The position numbers and the translations under genes were made by a program. A DNA stretch of 64,000 nt from Rhodospirillales bacterium (lineage in GTDB: Bacteria; Pseudomonadota; Alphaproteobacteria; Micavibrionales; UBA1664), in the NCBI GenBank assembly GCA_023898805.1, contig CP060260.1, positions 558,001 through 622,000 on the forward strand, read 5' to 3'. Shown here in pieces: positions 21,899-33,093 of the stretch (position 1 is the stretch's first letter; the number at the start of each line of letters is the position of its first letter). The notes under the pieces are model-generated. The model saw nothing but the letters and a program-made list of their open reading frames with translations, was not told where the DNA came from and did not search any database.

Positions 21899-23704
21899 GT
21901 GGTTGCTCAATCCCATATCCGTAACTTTTCGATCATTGCCCATATCGACCATGGGAAATCGACTCTAGCCGACCGCCTGATCCAGACCTGCGGTGGGCTG
22001 GAGCTGCGCGAGATGACCGAACAGGTCCTCGACAACATGGACATCGAAAAGGAACGCGGCATCACCATCAAGGCCCAGACCGTGCGCCTGAATTACAAGG
22101 CCCGGAACGGCGAAATGTACCAGTTGAACCTGATGGACACGCCGGGCCATGTGGACTTTTCCTACGAAGTCTCGCGCTCGCTCGCCGCGTGCGAGGGCGC
22201 GTTGCTGATCGTCGACTCGACCCAAGGGGTCGAGGCGCAGACGCTGGCCAACGTCTATCAGGCCATCGACAACAATCTTGAAATCCTGCCCGTGATCAAC
22301 AAGATCGACCTGCCCGCCGCCGACGTCGAGGCGGTAAAAAAACAGGTCGAGGACGTGATCGGCATTTCCACGCACAACGCGGTGGAGGTATCGGGCAAGA
22401 CCGGCATCAACATCGACCGCCTGCTTGAGGCGATCACGACCGACCTGCCCGCGCCCAAGGGCGACCCGGACGCGCCGTTGAAGGCCCTGCTGGTCGATAG
22501 CTGGTACGACGCCTATCTTGGCGTGGTCATCCTGATCCGCGTTTTCGACGGCACGCTTAAAAAGGGCATGAAGATCCGCTTCATGAACACCGGATCGGTC
22601 AAGGATGTCGAGCGTGTCGGCATCTTTACGCCCAAGCATGTGATGGTGAACGAACTCAAACCCGGCGAAATGGGATTCATCACCGCCGCGATCAAGACGA
22701 TTTCCGACACCAAGGTCGGCGACACCATCACCGACGAACGCAATCAGGCCCCCGCCCCCCTGCCCGGCTTCAAACCGTCGATCCCGATGGTGTTCTGCTC
22801 GCTCTTCCCGGCCGACGCCTCAAGCTTTGAACATCTGCGCGACTCGCTGGGCAAGCTCGCCCTCAACGATGCCTCCCTGCACTACGAACCCGAAAACTCG
22901 CAGGCGCTGGGCCTCGGTTTCCGCTGCGGCTTTTTAGGGCTGTTGCATATGGAGATCATTCAAGAGCGCCTGCACCGCGAATTCGACCTCGACCTCATTC
23001 CCACCGCACCCTCGGTCGTTTATAAAATCCACCTGACCAACGGTGAATCGATCGAACTGTACAACCCCGTCGACATGCCCGATGTGGTGCGTATCAAATC
23101 GATCGAGGAACCGATCATCAAGGCGACGATTCTGGTGCCCGACGAATATCTCGGCGGCATCCTCCAACTGTGTCAGGAACGACGCGGCGAACAGATCGAA
23201 CTGACCTATGCCGGTTCCCGCGCGATGCTGGTCTATCGCCTGCCGCTGAACGAAGTCGTGTTCGATTTCTACGACCGGCTCAAATCCATCTCGCGCGGTT
23301 ATGCGTCCTTCGACTACGCCCTCGACGGCTTCCGCGAGGATGATCTGGTGAAGATGGACATTCTGGTCAATCAGGAACCTGTCGACGCGCTGGCCATGAT
23401 CGTCCACCGCGAACAGGCCGAACGCCGCGGGCGGCAGCTTTGCGAACGCCTCAAGACCTTGATCCCGCGCCAACTGATCAAGGTCGCGATTCAGGCCGCG
23501 ATCGGTGGCAAGATCATCGCGCGCGAGGACATTTCGGCCCTGAAAAAAGACGTGCTGGCCAAATGCTATGGCGGCGACATCACGCGCAAACGCAAACTTC
23601 TCGACAAACAGAAGGAAGGCAAGAAGAAGATGCAGCAATACGGTTCCGTCGACATTCCCCAGACCGCCTTCATCGAGGCCCTGCGCATGGGCAACGACAA
23701 ATAA
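21899..23704 (+). CDS. lepA: Elongation factor 4 (LepA), ribosome-associated GTPase
   Basis: 601-residue translational GTPase. G1 is AHIDHGKST, G3 is DTPGHVD, G4 is NKID. The switch region KERGITIKAQTVRL and the LepA-specific C-terminus (KKDVLAKCYGGDITRKRKLLDKQ) are present. I chose GTG 21899 (M-V-A-Q-S-H-I-R-N), which gives the family length and has CAGGGG seven bases upstream; a longer in-frame start at 21878 lies in the terminator. Confidence 0.95.
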   Translation: MVAQSHIRNFSIIAHIDHGKSTLADRLIQTCGGLELREMTEQVLDNMDIEKERGITIKAQTVRLNYKARNGEMYQLNLMDTPGHVDFSYEVSRSLAACEGALLIVDSTQGVEAQTLANVYQAIDNNLEILPVINKIDLPAADVEAVKKQVEDVIGISTHNAVEVSGKTGINIDRLLEAITTDLPAPKGDPDAPLKALLVDSWYDAYLGVVILIRVFDGTLKKGMKIRFMNTGSVKDVERVGIFTPKHVMVNELKPGEMGFITAAIKTISDTKVGDTITDERNQAPAPLPGFKPSIPMVFCSLFPADASSFEHLRDSLGKLALNDASLHYEPENSQALGLGFRCGFLGLLHMEIIQERLHREFDLDLIPTAPSVVYKIHLTNGESIELYNPVDMPDVVRIKSIEEPIIKATILVPDEYLGGILQLCQERRGEQIELTYAGSRAMLVYRLPLNEVVFDFYDRLKSISRGYASFDYALDGFREDDLVKMDILVNQEPVDALAMIVHREQAERRGRQLCERLKTLIPRQLIKVAIQAAIGGKIIAREDISALKKDVLAKCYGGDITRKRKLLDKQKEGKKKMQQYGSVDIPQTAFIEALRMGNDK

Positions 23705-23772
23705 ACCCAGACCTGGAAATTGGCCATAAAACAAAAAAATAGCGTTATCCCGTTGAAACCATTATAAAAGAG

Positions 23773-23798
23773 CGCCTGACCACCAATCAGGCGTTTTT
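23773..23798 (+). terminator. Intrinsic terminator of lepA
   Basis: Perfect 7-bp stem CGCCTGA/TCAGGCG with a 7-base loop, followed by TTTTTATTT. Confidence 0.9.
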
Positions 23799-23935
23799 AT
23801 TTACATAAAAAATTAATAAAATTTGAGTAAAATTGTATTAAGTACCTGAAAATAAACAAGAAAATTAACCTTATATTCAGCGGCCGGGCGTACTGTGAAA
23901 TGAACAAGAAAACAAAATTTCGCAGGGACGCCACA

Positions 23936-24751
23936 ATGCACTACACGCCGGCAAAGCCGCTTGAAACCTACACCGATCTGCCGATCGAACAGCTTTACCG
24001 CCACGCGGTCGAGGGCTTTAAGCAAAATTACAAGGAACTCGCGGCCCTGCCGCCCGAACCCGGCCAGAAAGGCCAGATGCCGGGTCTGGAGGTCATGCTG
24101 CGCGACGCGGGCGTGATCATGCACGACGATTATTCATTCTTCATTCAGGGCGCGATGGGCAAGGTCGCCGGCGACACGCTCGCCCACTCTTTTGGCATGG
24201 CGGCCGACGGCGCGGCTTCGACAGCGCTCGACATCGCCTCGGGCATGGCTGCGGATATGCTGGATCAGGACAAGGAAAAGAAAGCCGACCGCCCGGCCTT
24301 CAAGCGTAAAGACGACGCCAAATCCAAAAGCGTCTTCGACGCGCGCAAGGCCCCCGTCGTCGCCCCGCGCCGCCGCCCGATGATGGGCGCGACCTCGATC
24401 CTGCGCGCCTCCGCCGCGCGCGGCAATGCCCGCAACAATACGAAATCCGCCGCCAAATCTTTGGCCCTGCGCGGCATCGATCCGGCCACCCGCCGCAAGA
24501 ACATCAAACTGGAAATGCAGCAACAGCGTCAGGACATCGGCACGCTGGTCGCCCTGCTGTCCTGCGGCTACGCCTATGCCCGCCGCGTCTCGGCCTATGA
24601 CAAGAACGGTAATCAGGTCTCGATGCTGGTCGGCGCCGAAGGCAAGCCGGTTATGGCCAACACCGCCAAAACCAAGACCGCCGCGCCCGACCAGATGGCA
24701 TCCCCCGCCCAGCGCCGCCCTGCCGCGCCGGGCATGAAATTCGCCGCCTGA
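23936..24751 (+). CDS. Protein of unknown function, 271 residues, first of a three-gene locus
   Basis: No family recognised. Residues 1-100 are mixed alpha (LPIEQLYRHAVEGFKQNYKEL). A small-residue-rich region (AADGAASTALDIASGMAADM, about 95-115) leads into a long basic, Ala/Arg-rich segment (about 125-200). The C-terminus has one strand-rich stretch (LVALLSCGYAYARRVSAYDKNG) and a Pro/Ala tail. The ATG at 23936 has CAGGGAC at good distance; an in-frame ATG at 23900 has none. It is preceded by about 140 bp of AT-rich DNA after the lepA terminator, probably the promoter. The downstream gene starts 67 bp later on the same strand. Confidence 0.6.
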   Translation: MHYTPAKPLETYTDLPIEQLYRHAVEGFKQNYKELAALPPEPGQKGQMPGLEVMLRDAGVIMHDDYSFFIQGAMGKVAGDTLAHSFGMAADGAASTALDIASGMAADMLDQDKEKKADRPAFKRKDDAKSKSVFDARKAPVVAPRRRPMMGATSILRASAARGNARNNTKSAAKSLALRGIDPATRRKNIKLEMQQQRQDIGTLVALLSCGYAYARRVSAYDKNGNQVSMLVGAEGKPVMANTAKTKTAAPDQMASPAQRRPAAPGMKFAA

Positions 24752-24818
24752 CCGTATCCCCGCCGCGCGCGTAATCGGCGTTTCTAAACCGCCACGATTT
24801 TGCTAGCGTGGATGTTGC

Positions 24819-25709
24819 ATGTTTTTGCTCAACACCACCCTTTTGCGTGAAAAATTCACGGTCCACGAAGACCGGGGCAGCGCCCCGATGGTCGCGCAGG
24901 GCAACCGCATTTTCCTGCCGCTGATCAGCAAAAGCGGCCAGCATACGGAACGGATGGTCGTGCGCGGCCATAACATGCACACCACCTTGCGCATGGCGGC
25001 GATGATCGTGCGCACCTTTTACCGCGACGGCCCGGTGACGACGCGCTCCCCGTCCTATCCGTGGGGGCCGAACTGGCTTGCCACGGTGCCGGACTATGAA
25101 ACCGAAACCAACCCCAATTCATGGGTCGCGGTCTATCAGGGCGGGCGCTGCATATACAAAAACGGCGCCTATCACCCCTTCATGGACGTAATCGAACAAT
25201 GCGACGCCCGCAACCGCGACGAATACGACCGCGCGGTCAAAATCGCCGAGGATGCCTTCAACATGGCCGGGCGCGGCGTCACCATCGACCACAACACCAC
25301 CATCGCCATGGTGATCGGCGCGATGGCCGAAAGCGCGCGCGTGGGGCTGATCTATCGCAACCCGCGCCGCTCGACGACATTCAATTTCACCGCCGAATCC
25401 AAGGGTTCGATTTTCACCAAAAGCGCCGCGATGCCCGAACCGCATCAATGCCTGCTTGTCGCGGCGGCGTGGCTGGAACTGGTGCAGCTTGCGGTCACCG
25501 TCGGCTTTTTTCAGGCCAAACGCGGCACCACCCTGACCGAAGCCCCGGGGATGGAGGCGGCCCAGCGCCGCCTTGGCCGCCTGAACGCCGAAATCACGCA
25601 GTTCGAGGAAAGCTTTAACACCCGCTATCGCCCGGAACGCCCGGATATGCTGGACCTGATCGACGAAGCCGCCGCCTTCGCCCGCGGCGACTTCCAGCCG
25701 GTGGAGTGA
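24819..25709 (+). CDS. Protein of unknown function, 296 residues
   Basis: No family recognised. It appears soluble and cytoplasmic, with no signal peptide. Visible features are an N-terminal beta-like part (FTVHEDRGSAPMVAQGNRIFLPLI), a stretch with several His and Tyr (RGHNMHTTLRMAAMIVRTFY), a conserved-looking helix around DRAVKIAEDAFNMAGRG, a hydrophobic helix LLVAAAWLELVQLAVTVGFF (about 215-234), and an acidic C-terminus. Its stop region is followed within 5 bp by the start of the secreted FecR-like gene, so co-expression is likely. Confidence 0.65.
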   Translation: MFLLNTTLLREKFTVHEDRGSAPMVAQGNRIFLPLISKSGQHTERMVVRGHNMHTTLRMAAMIVRTFYRDGPVTTRSPSYPWGPNWLATVPDYETETNPNSWVAVYQGGRCIYKNGAYHPFMDVIEQCDARNRDEYDRAVKIAEDAFNMAGRGVTIDHNTTIAMVIGAMAESARVGLIYRNPRRSTTFNFTAESKGSIFTKSAAMPEPHQCLLVAAAWLELVQLAVTVGFFQAKRGTTLTEAPGMEAAQRRLGRLNAEITQFEESFNTRYRPERPDMLDLIDEAAAFARGDFQPVE

Positions 25710-25714
25710 CCGCC

Positions 25715-26935
25715 ATGCGCCTTGCTCTTTTTATAATTGCGCTGGCGCTCGTCACAACACCCGCACAGGCGCAGGATTTCAAAAACCCCGCCGCCGCCGA
25801 AGCCGCATCCGAAAACGTCATCGGCACCATCCTTGCGGTCGACGGTCTGGCCACCGTCAATATTTTCGGCCGGCCGAAACCGGCGCTGGCCAAGCCGTCT
25901 ATGGCGCTCCATCCGCAGGATCTGGTGACCACCGGCCCGCGTGCGCGGGTCTTCGTCCAGATGATCGACGACACGCAATTCACTCTTGGCGAAAACACAC
26001 AGTGGGAACCGGTCGATTTTGCCTTCGCGGGCCAAAACGACCGCCGCGACACCGCGTCCTACAAGGTAACCAAGGGCAGCATCGCCTATCAATCCGGTCT
26101 GATGGGCCAAAACGACAACGCGCATATCCGCATCGAAATCCTTTATGGCACGCTGGCCGTGCAGGGTGGGGCGTTCTGGGCTGGCATGGTGAATGGCGAA
26201 TACGGCGTACTTGACCGCGCAGGCCGCGTTGCCGTCGATACCGGCGGCGGCCGCGCCCGCCTGGTCGAAGGACAGGGCACAATACTGCACGCCAAGGGTC
26301 AGGCGCCCGGCCCGGTTTCAACATGGGACGAACCGCGCGCCCTTGCCGCCTTTGCCACCACCACGCTGCGCAACCCGGCGATCGTCGACACGCTGGTCAA
26401 AGGCAACGCCAAAAACGTCGAAGCCCTGCGCGAGGCGCATGCCGCCGCAATCGCCAGCCGCCCGGAAAGGCCGGACACGAAATCCGCTGTGGTGACAAAA
26501 CCCGAAACGACGGATTCCAAAACCGCAGCGCCGCGTGAAATACCGGACGCGATGAAAGCGGTCAAACCCGCGCCGCTGGCCAAATCCAGCGAAACCGAGG
26601 CGGAAAAACCGTCCACGCCCACCAAGGCGGACACGTCCAAAACCGCAGGAAGCTACACCCCGGCCCAACCTTTGGCCGTCTCCAAACCGCGCCCGCCCGC
26701 ACCCGATGAACCACGCGTGCCGGACGCCCCGAAAACCCTACCCAAACATTTCGACACCACCGATATGACGATGCCGGACATGGGCACGAACACCGTGCCG
26801 GGCTTCGCCACAGTGGGCGCGGGCGCATTCGGACGCGGCGAAACCGGAAACACGGACGCGGACAACAAGGATAAAAACGTGGTCCACGCCACGCCGATGC
26901 GCCCGGATACCGAAGAAACGGCACAACCCAGATAA
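25715..26935 (+). CDS. Secreted FecR-domain-like protein with Pro/Lys-rich tail
   Basis: 406-residue protein. Residues 1-20 form a signal peptide (RLALFIIALALVTTPAQAQ). About 35-200 resembles a FecR-type beta domain: VIGTILAVDGLATV, a conserved LVTTGPRARVFVQMIDDTQFTLGENT segment (the typical threshold/anchor strand) and IEILYGTLAVQGGAFWAG. From about 250 the protein is low-complexity, rich in Pro, Lys, Thr and Ala, and probably disordered or wall-spanning. There is no sigma-factor partner, so it is unlikely to be a classical FecR signal transducer. ATG 25715 is chosen because it gives an immediate signal peptide; an in-frame GTG at 25706 overlaps the upstream stop. Confidence 0.7.
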   Translation: MRLALFIIALALVTTPAQAQDFKNPAAAEAASENVIGTILAVDGLATVNIFGRPKPALAKPSMALHPQDLVTTGPRARVFVQMIDDTQFTLGENTQWEPVDFAFAGQNDRRDTASYKVTKGSIAYQSGLMGQNDNAHIRIEILYGTLAVQGGAFWAGMVNGEYGVLDRAGRVAVDTGGGRARLVEGQGTILHAKGQAPGPVSTWDEPRALAAFATTTLRNPAIVDTLVKGNAKNVEALREAHAAAIASRPERPDTKSAVVTKPETTDSKTAAPREIPDAMKAVKPAPLAKSSETEAEKPSTPTKADTSKTAGSYTPAQPLAVSKPRPPAPDEPRVPDAPKTLPKHFDTTDMTMPDMGTNTVPGFATVGAGAFGRGETGNTDADNKDKNVVHATPMRPDTEETAQPR

Positions 26936-26944
26936 AAAACAGGC

Positions 26945-26975
26945 GGGCCGCCGAAAAACGGCAACCCGCCTACCC
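26945..26975 (+). terminator. Possible terminator hairpin between convergent genes
   Basis: AGGCGGG and CCCGCCT arms with an inner GCCG/CGGC pairing lie just after the FecR-like gene and 25 bp before the end of the convergent YfdX-like gene. No strong T-run follows, so termination is uncertain. Confidence 0.4.
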
Positions 26976-27001
26976 TCTTGCACACCACACCAAGCGAAGC
27001 G

Positions 27002-27916
27002 TTACCGTGCCTGCGCAGATTTGGCGTGGTGCCACGGTTCGGCCGTATCGATCATATGTTTGATCTTGGCCAGAATGTCGTCGTGATGCGCCTTGCGGCT
27101 GTTCTCGTCGGCGGACAAAAGCGACGACAGCTCCTTCATATCCAGACCCATCGTATCGATCGCGGGGTCCGTCGCGCCAGGATTGGCTTTCTTGAACGCA
27201 TCAAGCTGCGCGCGTGCGTTTTTCAAACTGTATTGCGCGGCCTGATCGTGCCCACCGTTCAGGAAAGTCTGGGTCAGGACAAGATTGTCGTACACGGTCC
27301 AAAGCGGATCGACCAGAACCTCCTGCTCGCTCACCGCGCCGTTGAACGCGCCGTCCATCGCTTTTGAAGCGGCGGCCAGATCGCCCTTCGCGGCCAGTTC
27401 CGACGCCTGGTCGATCGCCGCCGAAACCGAAGCGATGTTCAGGTCCAGATGCGTATGCACCACCGCCGCATCGGTCACGTCGATCCCTTTTGCCTTGCCG
27501 TCCTTGACCTTGCCGGCCAGTTGATCGACGACCATAAAATCGTCCGCGGCGGGCACCAGATAATCATGCGTTACGTCGCTTGCCTGCACGGTGATCTTGC
27601 CGCTGCGCATTGTTTCGACCGTATCTGCGCTCGGCGCGGCGGCCAGAATCTGGCGCGCCTCGTTTTGCGCTTCCTTCAAGATCATGCGCGCATCCGTTCC
27701 GTCCGAAAGGTCCAGCGCGACCCGCGCCATCACCATCCGCGTCATCAGGGATTGCGCCTGCATCTCTGGCGTCTGCGCATTTTGCAACGCGCTGCGCGCG
27801 GGCGGCGTGGGCGCGGCGGCGTTGCCGCCTTCGGCGGCATAGGCGGCGGCAACACCGCCACAAAGATAGGTCCCGGCCATCAGGGCGACAATCAAATTTC
27901 TATGAAGCGTTTTCAT
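27002..27916 (-). CDS. Exported YfdX-like protein
   Basis: 304-residue secreted protein. The signal peptide is LIVALMAGTYLCGGVAAAYAA with probable cleavage after AYA. The mature part is helical, with repeated Ala/Leu patterns (ARVALDLSDGTDARMILKEA, ELAAKGDLAAASKAMDGAF, FLNGGHDQAAQYSLKNARAQL) and a middle strand region around DYLVPAADDFMVVD. This pattern resembles the YfdX family, periplasmic proteins linked to acid and heat tolerance. The similarity is moderate and judged by eye. ATG 27916 has AAGGAGA upstream. The 237 bp upstream, before acnA, hold no other gene and must carry its promoter. Confidence 0.6.
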   Translation of the reverse strand: MKTLHRNLIVALMAGTYLCGGVAAAYAAEGGNAAAPTPPARSALQNAQTPEMQAQSLMTRMVMARVALDLSDGTDARMILKEAQNEARQILAAAPSADTVETMRSGKITVQASDVTHDYLVPAADDFMVVDQLAGKVKDGKAKGIDVTDAAVVHTHLDLNIASVSAAIDQASELAAKGDLAAASKAMDGAFNGAVSEQEVLVDPLWTVYDNLVLTQTFLNGGHDQAAQYSLKNARAQLDAFKKANPGATDPAIDTMGLDMKELSSLLSADENSRKAHHDDILAKIKHMIDTAEPWHHAKSAQAR

Positions 27917-28153
27917 CTCAAATCTCCTTAAAAATGTGCAAGAAAGAACGAAGGACGAAGAAAAGAGCCGCAAAAAACTCAACAGATCGTCACCCGTCAT
28001 GCCTTTACGTTCAAAGACATGAACGGCGATATGGGTATCCCGTGTAACAAAATCCCCACGAGAGCAGGGAAAAATCCGTACAATCCTGTGACCGAAATGT
28101 GACGCGGGCGGCACATGGCCGCCCGCGCAAATACTTTTGAAAAGCGCCCGCGC

Positions 28154-30856
<2,703 letters not shown>

Positions 30857-30970
30857 GGCGAAAACCTTTGAAAAAAGAATACGGAAAAACTGGGCGGCAA
30901 CGCCCGAAAACAAGCGTACCATGCCCGCGCGAAAGATAAAGCCGGGTTAACGACCGCCAGATGCTGGAAA

Positions 30971-31462
30971 TTAAAGCCCCGAAGGCCCCAAAAGCCCGGA
31001 AGGATTGATCGTCATGACCGTCCCGCCTTGATAAAGCCGGTCGATGGCCCCGGCATCGTCCCTGATTTTCGCGATCACGGCCGCACGGCGCCAATGCGCC
31101 GCTAAATAGGTATCGCGATCGCGGATAAAGCGGTTGATCTCGGCCAGCGTTTTAAAATCTTCCGGCCCGGGCAACAGAATATCCCGAATGCCCCGCCTTA
31201 ATGCGTAATACCGCACGGCATTAAGGGGCTTGACCGCGACCTCCGCCACCGACCGGAAGCGGCGCAGCCGGACCTGCCGCATTTTGCCCAGCGTGTCCCG
31301 GCATTCATCTTTGATCGCGCCGCGCCGCTCCACGTCTTTTTCGCGGCGCGCGGCGCACCATTGCGCCCGAAGCTTGCTGTGCAACTGGTCGTATTGTTCC
31401 TCCCAATGCGGGTCATGGCACAGGAAAACCGGCACTTCGGCAGGCTTGGTCAGAACAGGCAC
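30971..31462 (-). CDS. Protein of unknown function, 163 residues, helical and basic
   Basis: No family recognised. It is rich in Arg and Lys with long helices (HWEEQYDQLHSKLRAQWCAARREKD, KTLAEINRFIRDRDTYLAAHWRR). There is no signal peptide or membrane segment. The C-terminus ends in a Gly/Ser/Pro tail (NPSGLLGPSGL). It stands alone on the minus strand upstream of acnA, divergent from the membrane-anchored gene at 31570. Composition matches neighbours. No clear ribosome site at the chosen ATG. Confidence 0.55.
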   Translation of the reverse strand: MPVLTKPAEVPVFLCHDPHWEEQYDQLHSKLRAQWCAARREKDVERRGAIKDECRDTLGKMRQVRLRRFRSVAEVAVKPLNAVRYYALRRGIRDILLPGPEDFKTLAEINRFIRDRDTYLAAHWRRAAVIAKIRDDAGAIDRLYQGGTVMTINPSGLLGPSGL

Positions 31463-31569
31463 GTTTTGGTCCCAGACGTTTATCGTTTTTTGTAATCAAA
31501 ACAAAAGCCGCTTTCGCACGTCAACGAATTTTTATTTTCATCGAACCGCCGCTGTTTTAGGCTTCAAAC

Positions 31570-31953
31570 ATGACCGCCTCCCGTTTTCGCATCCTTGCCT
31601 TCGCGCTCGCGCTGGCTTTCGCCGCCATCGTGCTGGCCGCGCTGTATGCGCGCCAACCCGCGCGCATGGACGGCCCCGTCCCGGATTCCGGACGCATCGC
31701 CGACATGTCCGCGCAGGATACGCGGCAGGCCGACCTTGATCAGGAAGCGGCATTCACCCGCGCGCTGGCGCAAAAACCGGACGACGCCGAAACCATGATT
31801 CGGCTGGCCGCGCTGCGCGTCGTTCTGGAACGCGACGTCAAAGAAACCCTGAAACTGCTGGACCGCGCGGAAAAACGGCTTCCCGGCGACCGGCGCATCA
31901 AAATCGTCCGCTCGATGGCGCAACTGCCCGCGCCAGATCAAGCCGCACATTAA
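31570..31953 (+). CDS. Membrane-anchored TPR-like small protein
   Basis: 127 residues. The N-terminal hydrophobic segment (FRILAFALALAFAAIVLAALY, about 6-26) is a signal anchor. The periplasmic part contains one tetratricopeptide-like helical pair (LDQEAAFTRALAQKPDDAETMIRLAALRVVLERD, then KETLKLLDRAEKRLPGDRRI), similar to the TPR region of cytochrome-c-biogenesis CcmI/CycH-like proteins but far shorter. No cytochrome maturation genes are nearby. Function unknown. Confidence 0.6.
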   Translation: MTASRFRILAFALALAFAAIVLAALYARQPARMDGPVPDSGRIADMSAQDTRQADLDQEAAFTRALAQKPDDAETMIRLAALRVVLERDVKETLKLLDRAEKRLPGDRRIKIVRSMAQLPAPDQAAH

Positions 31954-31977
31954 GACACGCCCCGGTAAACGAAGTGA

Positions 31978-32685
31978 TTACTGCCCGCCCTTCGGGCATT
32001 GCGCGGCGATGCGATCATATTCGGCTTTGGAATCCAGCGCCTGCTGCCGCGCCACGCGCGCGGCATACATCTGGTCCATCGCGGCCTTGATCTGGCCTTC
32101 GACATATTTCGACATTTTGGTCTTGAAATCCTCGCCCGTTTCGCTCGGCTTGGGACCGACCATGCCGACCTTTTGCACCGCCTGCGCCGCCGCGGCGCGG
32201 ATCGTGTCCAGATATGCCTCGATCACGCCCCGGTCGATGGCGACGTGTTTTGATTCGTGTTCAAGGATCGCGACGTATTCGCACGTTCCCTTGGGGTGTT
32301 CGCTCGCGATCTGGATGGTCGGGTCCATGACGATGTCGACACTCACCCGGTTGATCCATAAACAGGTCAGGCTTTGCGCCGGGAACCGCACGCTCGAAAT
32401 TTCGGTCGACGACTGAAAGCTGATCTTGCCCGACATCAACCCGCCCACGTCGGTCGCCACATGCACGCCGTACGGGTTTTTGGTGTCGATGTGGTGCGCG
32501 GCCAGTTCGGCCTCGGACTGGCTGATGTCGTATTTGATCGGCTCGCTGCGCCAATGCACGTCGACTTGCGCGCTTTTCTGGGCCGGACAGGCAACAGGCG
32601 CGTTCGCGCCCGCGCTGACGAATTGCGCCGGACCCGGATGCGACGCCGCCAGATGCGCGGCCAGAATCAGTTCAAAACCGGTCAT
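31978..32685 (-). CDS. Putative exported protein with an HExxH metallopeptidase-like motif
   Basis: 235 residues; the N-terminus is weakly signal-like (FELILAAHLAASHPGPAQFVSAGANA). Two cysteines flank the central beta-rich domain. Residues around ILEHESKHVAIDRGVIEAYLD form a helix with HESKH, the HExxH zinc signature, followed by acidic residues that could give a third ligand. DUF922-like predicted proteases have a similar layout, but I cannot confirm homology. The C-terminal 60 residues are helical. It converges on the TPR-like gene with a 24-bp gap. Confidence 0.6.
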   Translation of the reverse strand: MTGFELILAAHLAASHPGPAQFVSAGANAPVACPAQKSAQVDVHWRSEPIKYDISQSEAELAAHHIDTKNPYGVHVATDVGGLMSGKISFQSSTEISSVRFPAQSLTCLWINRVSVDIVMDPTIQIASEHPKGTCEYVAILEHESKHVAIDRGVIEAYLDTIRAAAAQAVQKVGMVGPKPSETGEDFKTKMSKYVEGQIKAAMDQMYAARVARQQALDSKAEYDRIAAQCPKGGQ

Positions 32686-32796
32686 TTTGCTCTATGAAAC
32701 CCCTTTTGGCCCCTCTATACCAGTTTCCGGGCATTTTGCTAAAATCTGGTTTATGCTACCGCGCTTCGCGGTATTTTGATACGGAGGTTTCACGTC

Positions 32797-33078
32797 ATGG
32801 CGCTTATCGGGTCCCTGCTTATCCTCGCCCTTCAGATCTACACCTTCATCATCATCGCGCAGGTGGTGATCAGCTGGCTGATCGCCTTCGGCGTCCTCAA
32901 TACCGCGAATCCGCAGGCCGCGCGCCTCGTCTCCGCCCTCTCGCGCGCGACCGAGCCGGTAATGGGCGCGGTGCGCCGTTACGTGCCGCCGATCGGCGGC
33001 ATCGACATCACGCCGATCATCGTCATCTTCGCGATCACGCTGCTTGAACGCGTGGTTGGCATGGTCTTCTATTACTAA
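32797..33078 (+). CDS. YggT-family integral membrane protein
   Basis: 93-residue protein with two hydrophobic regions (LIGSLLILALQIYTFIIIAQVVISWLI and IDITPIIVIFAITLLERVVGMVFYY) around the YggT signature NPQAARLVSALSRATEPVMGAVRRYVPP-IGGIDI. The family has been linked to osmotic tolerance and, in plants, to thylakoid c-type haem assembly. The ATG at 32797 has GGAGG about 11 bases upstream. It is followed 16 bp later by folD, so the two may be co-transcribed. Confidence 0.88.
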   Translation: MALIGSLLILALQIYTFIIIAQVVISWLIAFGVLNTANPQAARLVSALSRATEPVMGAVRRYVPPIGGIDITPIIVIFAITLLERVVGMVFYY

Positions 33079-33093
33079 CAACGGGTTCGCGTC

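Noticed and set aside
30936..30951. ATAA-N7-TTAAC upstream of acnA
   Set aside because: One mismatch and an unlikely target. Such single-mismatch sites can occur by chance in 64 kb, and there is no supporting context.
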